Of a stretch of DNA of 64,000 nucleotides, positions 41,410 to 49,662 are shown piece after piece; the stretch's first letter is position 1, and every line of letters begins with the position of its first letter. The position numbers and the translations under genes are program-made. This DNA comes from Pantoea sp. Ap-967 (GTDB taxonomy: Bacteria > Pseudomonadota > Gammaproteobacteria > Pseudomonadales > Pseudomonadaceae), in the NCBI RefSeq assembly GCF_011752565.1, contig NZ_VWXK01000034.1, forward strand, positions 1 through 64,000, given 5' to 3'. The notes below the pieces were generated by a model. It was not told where the DNA came from. It was given only the letters and a program-made list of their open reading frames with translations, and did not search any database.

Positions 41410-41476
41410 CGTGTTCCCCTTCAAGGACTTTCTATTAAATAGCCATCTCTCGGAAAAGAGAAACTGGCCGGCGTAC

Positions 41477-41504
41477 ATAGTACCCATTACTTGTAGTAAG
41501 TAAA
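41477..41504 (-). promoter_or_regulatory. Likely oprI promoter
   Basis: On the minus strand TTTACT (41504-41499), 16 bases, then TACTAT (41482-41477), about 70 bases before the start codon. The match is moderate; strong expression of oprI is expected from its role. Confidence 0.45.
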
Positions 41505-41509
41505 CTGAC

Positions 41510-41919
41510 CGAGCGCAAGAACTGCAAAAAAATATGTTGCAAGGAGCGGTGGTCGACAGAAATTGTAGGGCAAATGTGAAAAAAGCGTGCGACGCTCGCA
41601 AGCGGTTGTAGTGCGGGAACTTTTTGTTGAACTAACGGTGACTTTAACTGTCCTTCGGCGTCTTAAGGTGCAGAACATCCGCCTGCTCTTGCCAGGTTGC
41701 CCAGCATCACGCCGGGCGCGGGTTGGCGCTACTTTTTAAGCGTTGACTGCTTGAGTAATCCCGCTTGCGGTGCCTACTATTTGGGAGTGCCCGGCCCGGT
41801 CGAACGTTTGCCGTCGGCCCGGGGTCCAAGGGGCAAGAGGTGGCGTTGAGGTTCCTCCGCCGGATCAACCACCATCGGTTAAGGTAAGGGTCTGCCAAGA
41901 AGACCTGCGAGGAGTAGTG
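41510..41919. other. Long intergenic region without a gene
   Basis: About 400 bases between the oprI promoter and the small acetyltransferase gene. It is less GC-rich near 41600-41760. A TTGACT at 41743 and a TACTAT at 41775 are too far apart (26 bases) to be a normal promoter pair. I see no convincing ORF; a 159-residue minus frame is mostly antisense to the next gene. Confidence 0.5.
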
Positions 41920-42201
41920 ATGAGTGAAGCGCTGACCATCCACCATGACCAGGCCGGTCATCAGTTCGAGACCAACGTGGACGGTCATCGTGCCTACCTG
42001 ACGTACATGGACCTGGGCAAGCAGACGCTGGATATCTATCGCACCTTCGTGCCCAACGCCCTGCGTGGCCGGGGGATCGCTGCAGCGTTGACTGAAAAGG
42101 CCCTGGAGTACGCTGAACAGATGGGTTACACGGTGATCCCTTCCTGCTCGTACGTGGAGCGCTACATGGAGCGCCAGCAGCGCCATTCAAGCAAAGCCTG
42201 A
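41920..42201 (+). CDS. GNAT-family N-acetyltransferase (NATD1/YjdJ-like)
   Basis: A 93-residue protein, the usual length of the minimal NATD1-like acetyltransferases. The acetyl-CoA-binding signature is LRGRGIAAALTEKALEYA, followed by GYTVIPSCSYVERYM, which is characteristic of this small subfamily. The acceptor substrate is unknown. GAGGAGT precedes the ATG. It converges on the DAHP synthase gene with a shared bidirectional terminator. Confidence 0.87.
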   Translation: MSEALTIHHDQAGHQFETNVDGHRAYLTYMDLGKQTLDIYRTFVPNALRGRGIAAALTEKALEYAEQMGYTVIPSCSYVERYMERQQRHSSKA

Positions 42202-42226
42202 ACGGGCGCCCGCTCACACCAGACAC

Positions 42227-42257
42227 AAAAACGCCGGGCAATGCCCGGCGTTTTCTT
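42227..42257. terminator. Bidirectional terminator
   Basis: AACGCCGGGC and GCCCGGCGTT pair around AAT, with A-run before and TTTTCTTT after. It serves the convergent acetyltransferase and aroF genes. Confidence 0.9.
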
Positions 42258-42268
42258 TGGCTGCATCC

Positions 42269-43345
42269 TTAGCTGCGCTTGCGCTGTGGCAGCACATCCT
42301 TGAGCTTGGCATGCATGCTGCGCAGGGTGTTCTCGGTCGCCGACCAGTCGATGCAGGCGTCGGTCACCGACACGCCGTACTGCAGTTCGTCGAGGTTCTT
42401 CGGAATCGACTGGCAGCCCCAGTTCAGGTGGCTTTCCACCATCAGGCCGATGATCGACTGGTTGCCTTCGAGGATCTGGTTGGCGACGTTCTCCATCACC
42501 AGCGGCTGCAGGGCCGGGTCCTTGTTGGAGTTGGCGTGGCTGCAGTCGACCATGATGTTGGCCTTGATCTTGGCCTTGGCCAGGTCTTGCTCGCACAGGG
42601 CGACGCTGACCGAATCATAGTTAGGCTTGCCGTTGCCACCGCGCAGTACCACGTGGCCGTAAGGGTTGCCCTTGGTGGTGACGATCGACACGCCGCCTTC
42701 CTGGTTGATGCCGAGGAAGCGGTGCGGCTTGGACACCGACTGCAGGGCGTTGATGGCCACGGTCAGGCCGCCGTCGGTGCCGTTCTTGAAGCCAACGGCC
42801 GAGGACAGGCCCGAGGCCATCTCGCGGTGGGTTTGCGATTCGGTGGTACGGGCGCCGATGGCCGACCAGCTGATCAGGTCCTGCAGGTACTGCGGGGAGA
42901 TCGGGTCGAGTGCTTCGGTTGCGGTCGGCAGGCCCATTTCCGCCAGGTCCAGCAACAGCTGGCGGCCGATGTGCAGGCCGTCCTGGATCTTGAACGAGTC
43001 ATCCAGGTACGGGTCGTTGATCAGGCCCTTCCAACCCACGGTGGTACGTGGCTTCTCGAAGTACACGCGCATCACCAGGTACAGCGTGTCGGACACTTCC
43101 TCGGCCAGCACCTTCAGGCGCTCGGCGTATTCGTGGGCGGCCTTGATGTCGTGGATGGAGCAGGGGCCGACCACCACGAACAGGCGATGGTCCTTGCCAT
43201 CGAGAATATTGCGCACCACTTCACGGCCGGCAGTTACGGTCTGCAGGGCCTTGGCGCTGAGGGGGATTTCCTTCTTGAGCTGATCGGGGGTGATCAAAGT
43301 CTCGTTGGAGGCAACGTTTAGGTCGTCGATCGGTAAATCAGCCAT
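42269..43345 (-). CDS. aroF: 3-deoxy-7-phosphoheptulonate (DAHP) synthase, class I
   Basis: A 358-residue enzyme joining phosphoenolpyruvate and erythrose-4-phosphate, the first step of aromatic amino-acid synthesis. Motifs: VVVGPCSIHD with the metal-binding Cys, RVYFEKPRTTVGWKG, GIGART-like SAIGARTTESQTHREMASGL and VDCSHANSNKDP. The length and N-terminal region are those of the E. coli AroF/AroG/AroH group. Which amino acid inhibits it cannot be read safely; I use aroF by Pseudomonas custom. The start is ATG 43345 (MADLPIDDLN). Confidence 0.93.
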   Translation of the reverse strand: MADLPIDDLNVASNETLITPDQLKKEIPLSAKALQTVTAGREVVRNILDGKDHRLFVVVGPCSIHDIKAAHEYAERLKVLAEEVSDTLYLVMRVYFEKPRTTVGWKGLINDPYLDDSFKIQDGLHIGRQLLLDLAEMGLPTATEALDPISPQYLQDLISWSAIGARTTESQTHREMASGLSSAVGFKNGTDGGLTVAINALQSVSKPHRFLGINQEGGVSIVTTKGNPYGHVVLRGGNGKPNYDSVSVALCEQDLAKAKIKANIMVDCSHANSNKDPALQPLVMENVANQILEGNQSIIGLMVESHLNWGCQSIPKNLDELQYGVSVTDACIDWSATENTLRSMHAKLKDVLPQRKRS

Positions 43346-43548
43346 CGTGTTACTCGTCAGGTCACGGGTGCCGGCCGCCAGCAATCCCCGTGCGGCCCAG
43401 CAGCAAGAATGTTCGCAGCGGGGAGCGGAACCTTAGCGCGTTACAGGGGGCGCGACAATGGGCTTGGGCATGCGCAGATACACTTGCCGGTTCATCCCGG
43501 GGCGTGGAAGGGTGTAAAAAGGCCTGTCGACATTCCAAGGAGATTCGC

Positions 43549-44496
43549 ATGACCCGTGGCAAACCTCGTATCGGCATTATTGGCAGCGGCGCCATCGGCG
43601 GCTTTTACGGGCTGATGCTGGCGCGTGCAGGGTTCGATGTGCACTTTCTGTTGCGCAGTGAATACGACGTGGTGCGCCAGCAGGGCTTGACGCTGGACAG
43701 CGCCGTGCACGGGCAACTGCAGATGCCGGTTCAGGCCTACGCCGGCGCGGCCGACATGCCGCCCTGCGACTGGCTGCTGGTGGGCGCCAAGGCCACCAGC
43801 AATGCCGAGCTGGCACCGCTTATCAACCAGGCTGCGGCGGCCGATGCCAAGGTGGTGCTGCTGCAAAATGGCCTGGGTGTCGAGCAGCAGCTGCGCCCAC
43901 GATTGCGCAGCGACCTGCACCTGCTCGGCGGCCTGTGCTTCATCTGCGTCAACCGCCAGGCTCCTGGGGTCATCCGTCACCAGGCACTGGGTGCGGTCAA
44001 CCTCGGTTACCACAGTGGCCCGGCGGGTGATGGCGGGGCGGCCATCGTCGAGCAGGGGGCAGGGCTTTTCCGTGCTGCGGGCATCGACTCCCAGGCCATG
44101 GCCAACCTGGGCCAGGCGCGCTGGCAGAAGCTGGTGTGGAATGTGCCCTACAACGGCTTGTCGGTGTTGCTCAATGCCAGTACCACGCCACTGATGGCCG
44201 ATGCCGATAGCCGCGCGCTGATCCAGGCGCTGATGGCAGAAGTGGTGCAGGGCGCCGCCGCCTGTGGCAACCTGCTGCCCGATGGCTATGCCGAGCACCT
44301 GTTCCGGGTTACCGAGCAGATGCCCGATTACTGGCCGAGCATGTACCACGACCACGCCCAGCAGCGCCCGCTGGAGCTTCAGGCGATCTATGCCGAGCCG
44401 CTGGCCCAGGCCCAGGCGGCCGGTTGCAGCCTGCCGCGCATGGCCATGCTGCACCAGGCACTGGCCTTTATCGACCGCGCCAACCGGCCTGGCTGA
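43549..44496 (+). CDS. panE: 2-dehydropantoate 2-reductase (ketopantoate reductase)
   Basis: A 315-residue NADPH enzyme. The Rossmann motif GIIGSGAIGGFYG is at residues 8-20; LLVGAKATSN and LLQNGLGVEQQL follow; the C-terminal domain has the catalytic Lys in RWQKLVWNVPYNGLS. It makes pantoate for coenzyme A. Several PanE-like paralogues occur in Pseudomonas, so another ketoacid substrate is possible. AAGGAG precedes ATG 43549; the longer frame lacks family similarity. Confidence 0.85.
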   Translation: MTRGKPRIGIIGSGAIGGFYGLMLARAGFDVHFLLRSEYDVVRQQGLTLDSAVHGQLQMPVQAYAGAADMPPCDWLLVGAKATSNAELAPLINQAAAADAKVVLLQNGLGVEQQLRPRLRSDLHLLGGLCFICVNRQAPGVIRHQALGAVNLGYHSGPAGDGGAAIVEQGAGLFRAAGIDSQAMANLGQARWQKLVWNVPYNGLSVLLNASTTPLMADADSRALIQALMAEVVQGAAACGNLLPDGYAEHLFRVTEQMPDYWPSMYHDHAQQRPLELQAIYAEPLAQAQAAGCSLPRMAMLHQALAFIDRANRPG

Positions 44497-44600
44497 AACC
44501 GCTGCAGCCCGCGGCAGCAGTGCGCCGGACGGCAAAGCGTGTATCCGGCGCGCTGCTAAGCTCAAGCTTGCTCTGCCGCAGCGGCAGTCGAGGAGGTCGA

Positions 44601-45098
44601 ATGATCCGCTCCATGCTGTACGCCACCGACCTCGGTGTGTACGCGCCCTTCGTCATGCAGCATGCCCTGACCCTGGCTCGCACGTTCAATGCCGAGCTGT
44701 ACGTGATCCACGCGGTGGAGCCCATGGGGCAATTCGCCGAATCCCTTTTGCAGAGTTACCTCGACGAGCAGACCCTGGACGCGCTGCACAGCGAGGGTGT
44801 CAACACGGTGATGGCCAACATCGAGCAGCGGGTACTGGAGAACTTTCGCGATGAGCTGGGGGAGGATGCCGACCTGGCCCTGATAAAGGCAGTGCGGGTG
44901 CGCCAGGGCGACCCGGCGCAGGTGATTCTCGAACAGGCGCAGCGGCTGTGCGTCGACCTGTTGATCTTCGGCAGCCACAGTGCCGGGGCTGGGGTGGATG
45001 TGCCGCTGGGGCGCACGGCGGTGCGCCTGCTGCAGCTGGCGCCCGTGCCGGTGTACATGGTGCCGCTCTCCCAGCACCTCGGGCGTAGGAAATCGTAA
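44601..45098 (+). CDS. Universal stress protein (UspA family)
   Basis: A 165-residue single-domain Usp. It opens MLYATDLGVYAPFVMQHAL and ends with the nucleotide-binding pattern LLIFGSHSAGAGVDVPLGRTAVRLL (G-2x-G-9x-G-S/T type, with Thr). The role is usually in stress survival; ATP binding is plausible. A strong AGGAGG site lies before ATG 44601. It follows panE on the same strand after about 100 bases. Confidence 0.88.
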   Translation: MIRSMLYATDLGVYAPFVMQHALTLARTFNAELYVIHAVEPMGQFAESLLQSYLDEQTLDALHSEGVNTVMANIEQRVLENFRDELGEDADLALIKAVRVRQGDPAQVILEQAQRLCVDLLIFGSHSAGAGVDVPLGRTAVRLLQLAPVPVYMVPLSQHLGRRKS

Positions 45099-45227
45099 GG
45101 CTGTTTGTAGGAAATGTCGGAAGCGCGTGTAACAAAATAGTTCTAGTTTTATTTCGAGAACCACTAATATAGTTATATCTCGTCGCTGCCTGCTGCCGCT
45201 GACCTACCGCCGATTCGAGGGAAACCT

Positions 45228-46202
45228 ATGAAGCTTCAACAACTGCGCTACATCTGGGAAGTAGCGCACCATGACCTCAACGTCTCCGCGACGGCGCAGA
45301 GCCTGTACACCTCGCAGCCGGGGATCAGCAAGCAGATCCGCTTGCTTGAGGATGAACTGGGTGTTGAGGTCTTTGCTCGCAGTGGCAAGCACCTGACCCG
45401 CGTAACCCCAGCCGGTGAGCGCATCATCACTACCGCTGGCGAGATCCTGCGCAAGGTCGAAAGCATCAAGCAGATCGCCCAGGAGTTCTCCAACGAGAAG
45501 AAGGGTACGCTGTCCATCGCCACCACCCACACCCAGGCGCGTTATGCCCTGCCGCCGGTGATCAGCAACTTCATCAAGCAGTACCCGGAAGTGGCCCTGC
45601 ACATGCACCAGGGTTCGCCCATGCAGATCGCCGAGATGGCGGCTGACGGCACCGTCGATTTCGCCATCGCCACCGAAGCGCTGGAGCTGTTCGGCGACTT
45701 GATCATGATGCCGTGCTACAAGTGGAACCGCTGCGTGGTGGTGCCCCAGGGGCACCCGTTGGCCAAGCTGCCGAAGCTCACCCTGGAAGCAGTGGCCGAG
45801 TACCCGATCGTGACCTACGTGTTCGGTTTCACCGGCCGTTCGAAACTCGACGAAGCGTTCAACCACCGCGGCCTTACGCCGAAAGTGGTGTTCACCGCGG
45901 CCGACGCCGACGTGATCAAAACCTATGTGCGCCTGGGCCTGGGCGTGGGCATCGTGGCCAAGATGGCGGTCGACAGTAAGCTCGACAGCGACTTGGTGGC
46001 CCTGGATGCCAGCGAGCTGTTCGAAGCCAGCATCACCAAGATCGGCTTCCGCCGTGGCACGTTCCTGCGCGGCTTCATGTGCGATTTCATCGAGAAATTC
46101 GCCCCGCACCTGACCCGCGAAGTGATGGCCAAGGCCATTCAGTGCCATAACAAGCAAGAGCTCGAAGAACTGTTCGAAGGCGTCGAGCTGCCGGTGCATT
46201 AA
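45228..46202 (+). CDS. cysB: LysR-type regulator CysB (sulfur assimilation)
   Basis: A 324-residue LysR protein that is clearly CysB: MKLQQLRYIWEVAHHDLNVS at the start, SLYTSQPGISKQIRLLEDEL recognition helix, TTHTQARYALPPVI in the effector domain and TYVFGFTGRSKLD. It activates cysteine-biosynthesis genes with N-acetylserine as inducer. It faces cysH, one of its usual targets, in convergent orientation with a REP between them. Confidence 0.97.
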   Translation: MKLQQLRYIWEVAHHDLNVSATAQSLYTSQPGISKQIRLLEDELGVEVFARSGKHLTRVTPAGERIITTAGEILRKVESIKQIAQEFSNEKKGTLSIATTHTQARYALPPVISNFIKQYPEVALHMHQGSPMQIAEMAADGTVDFAIATEALELFGDLIMMPCYKWNRCVVVPQGHPLAKLPKLTLEAVAEYPIVTYVFGFTGRSKLDEAFNHRGLTPKVVFTAADADVIKTYVRLGLGVGIVAKMAVDSKLDSDLVALDASELFEASITKIGFRRGTFLRGFMCDFIEKFAPHLTREVMAKAIQCHNKQELEELFEGVELPVH

Positions 46203-46226
46203 AAGCACCGCGAGCTGCGCGGCCTC

Positions 46227-46342
46227 CTGTAGGAGCGAGCGCAGCTCGCGATGGCTGCAAGGCAGCCCGGCATAATCACTTGCGAAGCTGAAACCCTGGG
46301 GCCGCTGCGCGCCCCATCGCGAGCTACGCGCGCTCCTACCGG
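46227..46342. repeat. REP pair between cysB and cysH
   Basis: GTAGGAGCGAGCGCAGCTCG at 46229 and the inverted CATCGCGAGCTACGCGCGC near 46315-46340, with GGCTGCAAGGCAGCC between. Lies between convergent genes. Confidence 0.85.
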
Positions 46343-46378
46343 GGCGGCGGCGGCCTGGAAATGGCGGCAGCGGCCTAA

Positions 46379-47113
46379 TCAGGCCTTGCTGATCAGGTTG
46401 CCAGCGTGCAACCCGCATTCCTTCTGGGTCGACTCTTCCCACCACCAACGCCCTTCGCGCTCGTGCTGGTTCGGCAGTACTGGCCGGGTGCACGGCTCGC
46501 AGCCAATGCTGATGAAGCCACGTTCGTGCAGGCTGTTGTACGGCAGCTCCAGCATGCGGATGTAACCCCACACTTCCTCGCTGCTCATCTGCGCCAGCGG
46601 GTTGAATTTGTACAGGGTGCGTTCAGGGGTGGAAAACGCGCTGTCGATCTCCAGTGCGGCTACCTGGCTGCGGGTGCCTGGACTCTGGTCGCGGCGCTGG
46701 CCGGTGGCCCAGGCGCTGACGGTGGCCAGCTTGCGGCGCAGTGGCTCGATCTTGCGAATGCCGCAGCACTCGCCGTGGCCGTCCTTGTAGAAGCTGAACA
46801 GGCCCTTGTCCTTGACGAACGGGTCGAGCTTGGCCCGGTCCGGGCTGAGAATCTCGATCGGCAGGTTGTACTGCTCGCGCACCTGGTCGATGAAGCGGTA
46901 GGTTTCCGGGTGCAGGCGGCCGGTGTCGAGGCTGAACACCTTGACCTGCTTGTTCAGCTTCCAGGCCATGTCCACCAGCACCACATCCTCGGCGCCGCTG
47001 AAGGAGATCCACAGGTCATCGCCGAAGTGTTCGAAGGCGAGCTTGAGGATGTCCTGTGGGGACTTGTTGGCGTAGGTCGCGGCCAGGGCGGCGACGTCGA
47101 AGGGTTGGCTCAT
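46379..47113 (-). CDS. cysH: Adenosine-5'-phosphosulfate (APS/PAPS) reductase CysH
   Basis: A 244-residue enzyme reducing activated sulfate to sulfite. The 4Fe-4S cysteines of the plant/Pseudomonas APS-reductase type are present: Cys-Cys in HGECCGIRK and Cys-x2-Cys in GCEPCTRP; the catalytic Cys is in KECGLH at the C-terminus. SFSGAEDVVLVD binds the nucleotide. The iron-sulfur cluster favours APS over PAPS. It lies opposite cysB, its likely activator. Confidence 0.96.
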   Translation of the reverse strand: MSQPFDVAALAATYANKSPQDILKLAFEHFGDDLWISFSGAEDVVLVDMAWKLNKQVKVFSLDTGRLHPETYRFIDQVREQYNLPIEILSPDRAKLDPFVKDKGLFSFYKDGHGECCGIRKIEPLRRKLATVSAWATGQRRDQSPGTRSQVAALEIDSAFSTPERTLYKFNPLAQMSSEEVWGYIRMLELPYNSLHERGFISIGCEPCTRPVLPNQHEREGRWWWEESTQKECGLHAGNLISKA

Positions 47114-47195
47114 CAGGCGGTTTCCATCTTGGCTGTGGCGCTGTGCGCTCGTAATGGGGTGATGGTAACAAAAAACGGCGGGGTAGACGGGCTGA

Positions 47196-48539
47196 TCACA
47201 AGCTCTGCAAGGTCTCCATCAGCACCCGCACCTTGGCAATCGATTCCTCGTATTCGGCCTGCCAGTTCGAGTCGGCCACCACTGCGCCGCCGCCCCAGCA
47301 ACTGACTTGGCCATCCTTCACCAGCAAGCTGCGGATGGCGATGGAGCTGTCCATCTCGCCACGCACGTCCACGTACAGCAGCGAGCCGCAGTACAACGCG
47401 CGGCGGGTGGGTTCCAGCTCGTCGATGATCTGCATGGCGCGAATTTTCGGCGCGCCAGTGATCGAGCCGCCGGGGAAGCTGTCGCCGATCAGGTCCAGGG
47501 CGTCTTTGTCGGCGGCCAGTTGGCCGGTGATGCTGCTCACCAGGTGGTGGACGTTGGGGTAGCTTTCCAGGCTGAACAGCTCTGGCACCCTCACCGAGCC
47601 GATTTCGCAGGTGCGGCCCAGGTCGTTGCGCAGCAGGTCGACGATCATCAGGTTTTCCGAGCGGTCCTTGGCGCTGTGGCGCAGCTCCTGGGCATTACGC
47701 GCGTCCTCGGCAGGGTCTGCCGAGCGTGGGCGGGTGCCCTTGATCGGGCGGGTTTCCACCTGGCCCTGGCTGACGCGAATGAAGCGCTCGGGGGAAAAAC
47801 TCAGCAGCGTGCTGCCGTCGGCCAGTTGCTGGAAGCCCGAGAATGGCGTTGGGCACGCCAGGCGCAGAGCCTGGTAGGCGTGCCACGGGTCGCCCTGGCA
47901 AGGCGCACGAAAGCGCTGGGTGAGGTTGATCTGGTAGCAGTCGCCGGCCTGGATGTAGCGCTGCACCTGGTCGAAGGCGGCCTGGTACTGCGCAGGTTGC
48001 AGGTCGCCGCGCATGGGCGCAAGCAACTGGAACGGGCCGCATGGCGCGGTGTCGGCAGCCTCGAACAGGGCAATCAGGCGAGCCTGTTCGTCATGGCCGA
48101 GGCTTGGGTGGAACACCAGTTGGCTGGTGCCAAGCAGGTGGTCGGTGGCCAGTGCCCAGGCATACAGGCCCAGCTGTGCATCGGGCAGGCCGAGGTCATC
48201 GACGGCCAGGCTTGGCAGCTGTTCCAGGCGGCGGCCGAAGTCGTAACTGAGGTAGCCGATCAGGCCGCCGGCGAACGGCAGTTCGGTGCCGGCGGGCAGT
48301 TGCGCCTCACCCAGTTGCTGCAACCCTTCGCGCAGGCGCTGGAGGAAGGCACGGCCTTGCTCGTCTGGGCCGGCTTGCAGCTGCTGCACGGGCCAGGCGC
48401 TGAGCAGGTCGAAGCGCCCGCGCACTGCGCCGGGGCGGGCGCTGTCGAGCAGGATCGCGCCGGGGGCCTGGCGCAGGCGGGCGAAATAGGCGGCGGGGTC
48501 GGGCTGGTAGGGCAGGGGGTGAAGCGTGCAGGTCGGCAT
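47196..48539 (-). CDS. pabB: Aminodeoxychorismate synthase component I
   Basis: A 447-residue chorismate-utilising enzyme that, with PabA, makes 4-amino-4-deoxychorismate for folate. Motifs: the central GDCYQINLTQRF, FSPERFIRV, RPIKGTRPR, ENLMIVDLLRNDLGR and the late FPGGSITGAPK. The PIKGT Lys is the one that distinguishes PabB (Lys nucleophile) from anthranilate synthase. The whole protein is present. It is separated from cysH by 80 bases and may be co-transcribed with it. Confidence 0.94.
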   Translation of the reverse strand: MPTCTLHPLPYQPDPAAYFARLRQAPGAILLDSARPGAVRGRFDLLSAWPVQQLQAGPDEQGRAFLQRLREGLQQLGEAQLPAGTELPFAGGLIGYLSYDFGRRLEQLPSLAVDDLGLPDAQLGLYAWALATDHLLGTSQLVFHPSLGHDEQARLIALFEAADTAPCGPFQLLAPMRGDLQPAQYQAAFDQVQRYIQAGDCYQINLTQRFRAPCQGDPWHAYQALRLACPTPFSGFQQLADGSTLLSFSPERFIRVSQGQVETRPIKGTRPRSADPAEDARNAQELRHSAKDRSENLMIVDLLRNDLGRTCEIGSVRVPELFSLESYPNVHHLVSSITGQLAADKDALDLIGDSFPGGSITGAPKIRAMQIIDELEPTRRALYCGSLLYVDVRGEMDSSIAIRSLLVKDGQVSCWGGGAVVADSNWQAEYEESIAKVRVLMETLQSL

Positions 48540-48604
48540 CAGTGTGGACGGCGATGTAAAAGCGAGGAGGGCGATTGTAGACCTGCGAAGGAAATGCGCC
48601 TAGC

Positions 48605-48681
48605 CCTGTGGGAACGGGTTCACCCGCGAACACCGGCGAAGCCGGTGCCATCCACCGCGTCGCCTGCTTCGCGGGGCAGGT
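48605..48681. repeat. REP pair behind the ATP-grasp cluster
   Basis: An imperfect inverted pair: GGGAACGGGTTCACCCGCGA at 48610 and TGCTTCGCGGGGCAGG at 48665, with an ACCGGCGAAGCCGGT hairpin between. Confidence 0.75.
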
Positions 48682-49662
48682 CTAGCGCGGATGCACGTGC
48701 CCGAACAGGTTCTGGGTAACCCGCACCCGCTGCTCGGCATCTTCGGTAATACCATCCTTGGCCAGCGCCTCGATGTGCGCCTCGATGGCGTGGGTGCGCT
48801 GGGTCAGCCCGGTGTCGTTGGCAATCTGGATGTTCAGGCCTGGACGGGCGTTGAGTTCCAGAATCAACGGCCCCTTGTCCTGGTCCAGCACCATGTCGAC
48901 ACCGATGTAGCCCAACCCGCACAGCTCATAGCAGCCGGCGGCCAGCTTCATGAAGCCGTCCCAGTTCGGCAGTTGCACACCGTCCACCGCGTTGGTGGTG
49001 TCCGGGTGCTTGCTGATGATGTTGTTCAGCCAGGTGCCGCGCAGGGTCACGCCGGTGGCCAGGTCCACGCCCACGCCGATGGCGCCCTGGTGCAAGTTGG
49101 CCTTGCCGCCGGACTGGCGGGTGGGCAGGCGCAGCATGGCCATCACCGGGTAGCCCATCAGCACGATGATGCGGATGTCGGGTACGCCTTCGTAGCTGAT
49201 GCTCTTGAAAATCTGGTCTGGCGTTACCCGGTACTCGATCAGCGCGCGGTCGCGGTGCCCGCCAAGGGAGTACAGGCCGGTGAGGATGCTCGACACCTGG
49301 TGTTCGATTTCCTCGTGGCTGATGATCTTGCCCGACACCGTGCGGTAGCGGTCCTCGAAGCGGTCGGCGATCACCAGGATGCCGTCACCGCCGGCGCCCT
49401 GGGCCGGCTTGATGACGAAGTCGTTGCGCCCGCCGATGATCTCGTCGAGCTTTTCGATCTGCTTCTCGGTTTCGATGATGCCGTACATTTCCGGCACATG
49501 GATGCCGGCTGCCAGTGCGCGTTCCTTGGTGATGATCTTGTCGTCGACGATCGGGTACAGGCTGCGCTTGTTGTACTTGAGCACATAGTCCGCGTTACGC
49601 CGGTTGATCCCCATGATGCCCCGGGCCTCCAGGGCTTTCCACGTCTTGATCAGGCCAAACAT
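48682..49662 (-). CDS. ATP-grasp amidoligase-like protein (alpha-L-glutamate ligase-like)
   Basis: A 326-residue cytosolic ATP-grasp enzyme. The ATP-binding lobes show FVIKPAQGAGGDGILVI (about 113-129), IRIIVLMGYPVMAMLR and the metal site ILELNARPGLNIQIAN (about 274-289, Glu and Asn). RimK-like ligases of this type add an amino acid to a carboxyl group; the exact substrate is unknown. Its ATG overlaps the stop of the membrane gene (TGATG). With the next two genes it forms a set I recall from surveys of amidoligases, where it is paired with an inactive transglutaminase and a protease. Confidence 0.85.
   Translation of the reverse strand: MFGLIKTWKALEARGIMGINRRNADYVLKYNKRSLYPIVDDKIITKERALAAGIHVPEMYGIIETEKQIEKLDEIIGGRNDFVIKPAQGAGGDGILVIADRFEDRYRTVSGKIISHEEIEHQVSSILTGLYSLGGHRDRALIEYRVTPDQIFKSISYEGVPDIRIIVLMGYPVMAMLRLPTRQSGGKANLHQGAIGVGVDLATGVTLRGTWLNNIISKHPDTTNAVDGVQLPNWDGFMKLAAGCYELCGLGYIGVDMVLDQDKGPLILELNARPGLNIQIANDTGLTQRTHAIEAHIEALAKDGITEDAEQRVRVTQNLFGHVHPR

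Noticed and set aside
41743..41780. Sigma-70 promoter for the small acetyltransferase
   Set aside because: TTGACT and TACTAT are 26 bases apart, well beyond workable spacing.
41707..42186. 159-codon minus-strand frame
   Set aside because: Mostly antisense to the small acetyltransferase, which has an intact CoA-binding motif and a strong ribosome site.
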